A DNA stretch of 64,000 bases from Loripinus fragilis (Eukaryota; Mollusca; Bivalvia; Lucinida; Lucinidae): contig OZ026516.1 in NCBI GenBank assembly GCA_964019695.1, positions 83,965,188 through 84,029,187 of the forward strand, in the 5' to 3' direction. This document shows, piece after piece, positions 27,601-33,600 of the stretch. The notes beneath the pieces are model-generated. The model was not told the origin of the DNA. It did not search any database and saw only the letters and a program-made list of their open reading frames with translations. A program made the position numbers and the translations under genes. The first letter of the stretch is position 1, and the number at the start of each line of letters is the position of its first letter.

Positions 27601-30600
27601 TGGACAGCAGCCTAAGCCACAGGGGGGCTTAAATGCATTTTACTGGTACCAAATCTTCGCCCTAGATTCTGCTGTTGTTGAAGTACAAGAATTGTTCAGC
27701 TCCCATGGAGGCCATCTAATTAATGCAATGTACCATCATGGAGAAACACTCTAATCAAATTAACACACCGTGATGAAACAAAGAAAAAGGCTCATGACTC
27801 ACAGATAGTCAGAGCTAAAGAAAACCTCAAGTTGAGCCACGGTGGGTCCAGCTACAGATAAGCATCAGGCACCAGCCCACCGATTCAAGCTTTACGTCAG
27901 AGCCATCATAGAGTCTGAGGCCTGACCCACCGTCATGCAATTAAAGAGGAAACCATAGCTATAAACCCTGATTGGGTTTAAAACTAGTCATGCAGACTGT
28001 CGCATGATATCCAAGTTACATCAAACCCTTATAAAACGTTATACTATCTTTTTGAATTGATCACTTAAATTAGGTTTTCCAACAATTCGCTTGAATTTAT
28101 AAACTAAATCACCATAAAATATAGGTTCTGATATGCCTTGTTGCAGAAGCGTTTTTAACCCAATGTTGTATTTAACAATCAACTCTGAATGTCTGTGGTA
28201 GAATTTAGAAAATGCTTTTCGAATTTTATGATATCTATTACCTTGTTTTAATAACTTAGCAGTTAAAAATAAGTTTCTGTTTTTGAAGTCATCAACATTA
28301 GAACACACTCTAGCAAAAGGAATAAGCTGAGAAATATATACACCATAGGAAGGACTTTTGAAGGAGAGCGAGGAACATCCCATCATGAAAGGGGAAATTT
28401 ACTATTTCAAAATTGAAATCATCCCGTTTATCATAAATTTTAGAAGAAACTATGCCATTTCACGGGTGGTTAACCTAGGAACTACCACGAAATTGTGTTA
28501 ATGTAGTTTTGTTCCCAAGCCACATCCGGGACACGTTGTGGTAGTTTCCAGGCCGAAAATTGGATAAAGAAAGGTTCGTGTTACTCTCATTTTTGTTTTA
28601 TTTTACAACTAAAAACAAACAATGGTGAAATCCGACAATGTGGTTCCGTGTAAATATGTTTCAGCATCCCCTCTAGCCCAAAAGTTTGTTTGAAAAGTTA
28701 TTTTCTTTCTTTAGATTCGTGTTTCCCCACTTAGCAACGGACCATCTTTTCCCAAATTTCGAAGGATTTTAGCCCATATCTGTCAAATTAAGTGGAATTT
28801 GATATCATTTGACGATGGAACTGATAAAAAGACCCTGAATAAACATTCCTACACAGAAAAAAAATCTGTGCATTTACTCGTAAACGATTCATGCCCTGTT
28901 TTAACTACCACGATGAGCTGGAAACTACCACTCAGGATGAACGGGGCATGAATTGTTTACGAGTTGCTCAGGGTTTTTTTCTGAGTAGGAATGTTTATTC
29001 AGGTCTTTTTATCATTTCCATCGTCAATTGATATCAAATTCCATTTAATTTGACAGATATGGGCTAAACAGCCAAAACGAGTTAAGTTTACCAATTTGGT
29101 CTTTTTTGTGTCCCATCCCCATTTTAGCATGTAAACATTGTATTTTCGAACGCTTTTAGGTTTATAAGTTTAGTTTAGGCTTATGTCTTGACAATCAAGT
29201 AAAAGAAAAGCAATGGAAATGGTCAATAGTCATTCCTTACGACGCTTATCAACAGCAAGTGCCCCCAAAATGGCCAAAAAATGCTGTCCCATCGTGATGG
29301 TATGTAATTTTAAGAATGTATTATGCTCAAATGGTTGTTTTTATAAGCAGTTTTCAACTTTATTTTATTGACACACATATATACCTTTTATTTAATGTCC
29401 CTGATTTAATTGAAAAGTGAAAAACATTTTTTTTGTTGTATTGATGATTAATGTCCCATAATCTAATGTGAATTACGTTACCAATTTAATCATCTCACAA
29501 TTTACACACCATGCATCATAAGCTCACATCAAACATCTCTATGTCAAGAGGATTAATATGTGCATGGACAAAAGAAACGAATTTGGGGAAACAATTGTTT
29601 ATCTTTCGCAGATGAAAATATATCTGAGGTTGTCTAAAAAATCTGCAGTTTTGTGAATTACGTTACCCTATGTGTATTATTTTTATATGATGAGGTACAA
29701 ATATTGCAATTGAAGCCAATGTAAGAGCTATAACCTAACTATATAACAAATCATACAAGAACTTTACAAGAAGCTGTTTGCACAGAAAAAAATAAGTGGA
29801 AACATAAATTTGTGAATTACGTTACTGTGAATTACGTTACAACAATTTTACTAAAATCCAAATACCTCTCTAAATGCATACACTAGCTGAAAAAAGTGTT
29901 TGTTTTTAAGCATAGCAAACCTGTCCCAGTTAATAAAGATTAATTCAAACCATATTGCAGTTGAAATTTTATTTAAACAAGGATTTATCTATATGATTTG
30001 GGTACATCAACTCCCCTATTCATGTTACTTACAAAGATGCTCAATATATCAACACACCATATGCAAAGTAATCTGTTTAAAAAACAATATTGAATAGTCT
30101 AAATATCTAAGGGATTGTTCGTATGGTTTTTGAAATGAGCTGGATGAAACATAGGTAACGTAATTCACAAGTAGGTAACGTAATTCACATTCTTCAAAAA
30201 ACCAGATAAGTCCAATCAAAGGGCCAAAGGCAACAAATCGACAGTGATTATAAGTTTCTGACTTGTTGTTCAATTGTTATTGTCTCTTTTCAAAACCATT
30301 TTTATCTCGTTGCTGCTACCATTGGAGGTTTATTGATGAATTTAAGTGTATTCTTTGAAATTGGCACTCTCGCTTTTGCATCCTGGTCCATTCCAGTTGA
30401 TCGCAGTGACCCCAAATGTTCTCATGACATTTCAAAAATAATGGTCATTCACCTAGTAAAATTGAAATTCAGCCTGTTGAAAAAATTATATATGATCCTA
30501 ATTCATCAACTAGATTAAAACATATTAAGAGACATGAAACTGAACTTAAATGGATTAAATTTTTGCAATCACCTTTTCCTTTAGGCTTTAATGATAATAT

Positions 30601-33600
30601 ATACCATGAAGGCAACATTTCTAAAATGCCAGATTTGATGTTTTTTCTGTTTTGGAATGTAAAAAACGTAAAAGTAGATCTCATGGTAAACGTAAAAATG
30701 GCAACATTAAGCGCAAAATTTGACTGAAAAACGCTTAAATACTTCTCTAAAGGATCTTTCTTTGGCTTTTACTAATCATGGTCGACATGGCTTATTTTCA
30801 TTTTTAAGTTCCTTGCCTATCTCAGTTTTACGCAATTTAGAGTTAGAGGCTAATAAACTTTATGATAGAGCAAATAAATTTTATAAAGCAGCACTCCTTA
30901 CAAGGTGTTATGTTCAACATTTCCTTAGTCCTTATATCGATTCTGAGGTCAATCATAAACGACATTTTATCAAAATTCCATTCATTAACAAAGGTATTGA
31001 GTTTATTGATTTACATAGTATCTTCAAGGATAATTCAGTGATTTCATCTATTCCAAATTACTTTAATAATTCTGAAACTCCTATCATTTGTTATAAATAT
31101 AACAAACCAATAAGGTCTACGATATTTAACTTTAATAAAATTGTAAATGTTTTAGATATAGATTCCAATACTCCTGCCTCCTGAGATTGAAAAAATTCGA
31201 ATTATTTATATCCCTCTGCAGGGCATGTTATTACAGGTAATCTAAATGTCATTCCTGACGCTAGAGTTTGCAATATCATTTCTAAAGGTCCTAAATATAG
31301 ATTTCCCTCTAATATTGAATTCTCTAAATGTTTCAGAGAGATCGCTGCTTCTTTAAATGACTTCAGTAATCGATGGTGCAAACGGGAAAATGTTGAACCT
31401 GATGCTTTGAAGGAATGGAAGATTAACATTTTTAAAATTATTGATACTTGTATTTCATTTTACTCTCGTAATACACATCTTTTGCCCCCTAAACCTAAAT
31501 CTTCTTTCCGTCATCTTAAACGAGGTATCCAGGATTTTCATATGAACTATGTTTTGGTTCCAGCAGATAAAGCTGCTAACAATGTTGTAGTTGTATGACG
31601 ATTGTATTGTATTAATACTCTTAAGCGTGAGCTTGTTGACACTAATGCCTATAAACTGCAGCCTTCTTTAAGTGAAAGGGTGATTGTTGATGGGCATGGT
31701 TGTCATACAGCCCTACATTTTGGTGTCAAAGCTAAAGAAAATCAAGACAAAGTTCCTACGTTGTACTGGTTACCTAAACTCCATAAAAAACCCTATAAAG
31801 CAAGATTTATTGCAAATTCTAGTTCTTGTACGACAACAGAACTTTCTAAATTGTTAACCTCGTGTCTTACAGCTGTTAAAAAACATGTCAAATATTGTGA
31901 AAAAGTATATGAGAGATCCGGTAAAAACCTATTTTGGTCGATTAAAAATTCAGGTGAAATTTTAGATAAACTTAAAGCTAGAGATTTCAATGCGACCAGT
32001 TTGTCTACTTATGATTTTTCTACTCTTTACACTACTTTACCTCATAATTTAATTAAAGATAAACTTATTGATCTTATTGAAAGAACCTTCCAGAGAGAAG
32101 GCTCTCCTTACCTTGCATGTAGTGACAGAAATGCATTTTTTACTTCAGAAAAACCTAAAAAATATCATGCATAGTCGTGTCAAAATGTATGTGATGCGCT
32201 GACCTTTTTGTTGGACAACATTTTTATTCGATTTGGCACCAAGCTCTATAGACAAGTAGTTGGGATTCCTATGGGCACTAATTGTGCTCCCCTGGTTGCA
32301 GATTTATTCCTGTTTTGTTATGAAAGGGACTTTATGATGTCTCTTTCTGATGATAAGCAGGCTGATGTTATTGATGCGTTTAACACTACTTCCAGATATT
32401 TGGACGATATTTTAAATATTAATAATGTTTATTTTGAAAATATGGTTAGTCAAATATACCCTTCAGAGCTCCAACTTAATAAAGCCAATGCCTCTGATAC
32501 CGAAGCCGCATTTTTAGACTTGCATTTGTCAATTTCTAATGGTATTGTTTCTACCAAACTTTATGATAAACGTGACGACTTTGATTTTGAAATTGTCAAT
32601 TTCCCATTTTTAGATGGTGATGTTCCTCGTTCTACATCCTATGGAGTCTATATCTCTCAACTCATTCGTTTTGCTAGAGCTTCTAGCTATGTTACTGACT
32701 TCAACACTCGCAATATATTGTTAACTCAGAAACTTCTTAAACAGGGCTATCGGTATCATAAACTTCGCAAAACATTTTCAAAATTTTATAGACGTTACTT
32801 TGATTTGATTTCTAAATTCCAAGTTGGACTTAAATCTCTCTTGCGCGTAGGACTTTCGGAACCTGATTTCTATGGTGACTTGGTGTATAAGTTGAAGAAG
32901 ATTGTTGGCTCTAATAATTTTTCAGCGCAGTTCATTAAAATAATTTCCCATTATAAAAAGATTGGCTATAACATTAATGTATTGCAACAGACTGCATGCT
33001 TGGTAGTCAACCCAATCACAGTTGGCAACTTTGCTTTCCTCTTTAATTGCACGCCGGTGGGTCGGACTTCAGACTCTATGATGGTTCCGACTTAAAGACT
33101 TATCTATTGATGAGATGGTAGGGGCCTGATGCTTTGGCTGTTTGTCAGGCCCACCGGGGTTTACCTGTTGGATTTCTTTTGCTCCGGTATTCAGTTTAAT
33201 TTACTGTTGAGTCCTTATCCTTGCTTTATCTCCTTGTTATATCTTAATTTATATGTTTTAGGAGATGATGCATTGATAAGTTAGGGGTCTTTCATGCAAA
33301 CCAAATATCTATGTGTCTTGATCCACATCTGAATTAAGGGTGAGGTTGGCGCCGTTAAACCGGTTTAAGCCCTCCAGTAAAATATTTTACTGACCGTTCC
33401 AAGGCGGTACTTCTTTTGTGGATCTTTTATGTTTTTGTTCTGTCTTGTGTTTGCTATGTTTTGTGCGCGTCTGTTTATATGTGCTTCGTGGTCACCGGCT
33501 GGGAAAGGGCTGACCTCTTGGCTCTCGTTTGTGGTGTCTTCTGTGAGTTTGTCACTTTCCCATTGGTATCCTGGGTCAGGTGTGGTACTTGATTGTATCG

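Noticed and set aside
29900..30097. Transposase gene of the long-TIR element
   Set aside because: The open frames at 29900-30273 and 34128-34567 are short, AT-rich and carry no DDE or zinc-finger motif.
30720..33095. Selenoprotein reading of the PLE TGA codons
   Set aside because: A TAG and upstream frameshifts are also present, so decay is the simpler explanation; listed only as a low-interest observation.
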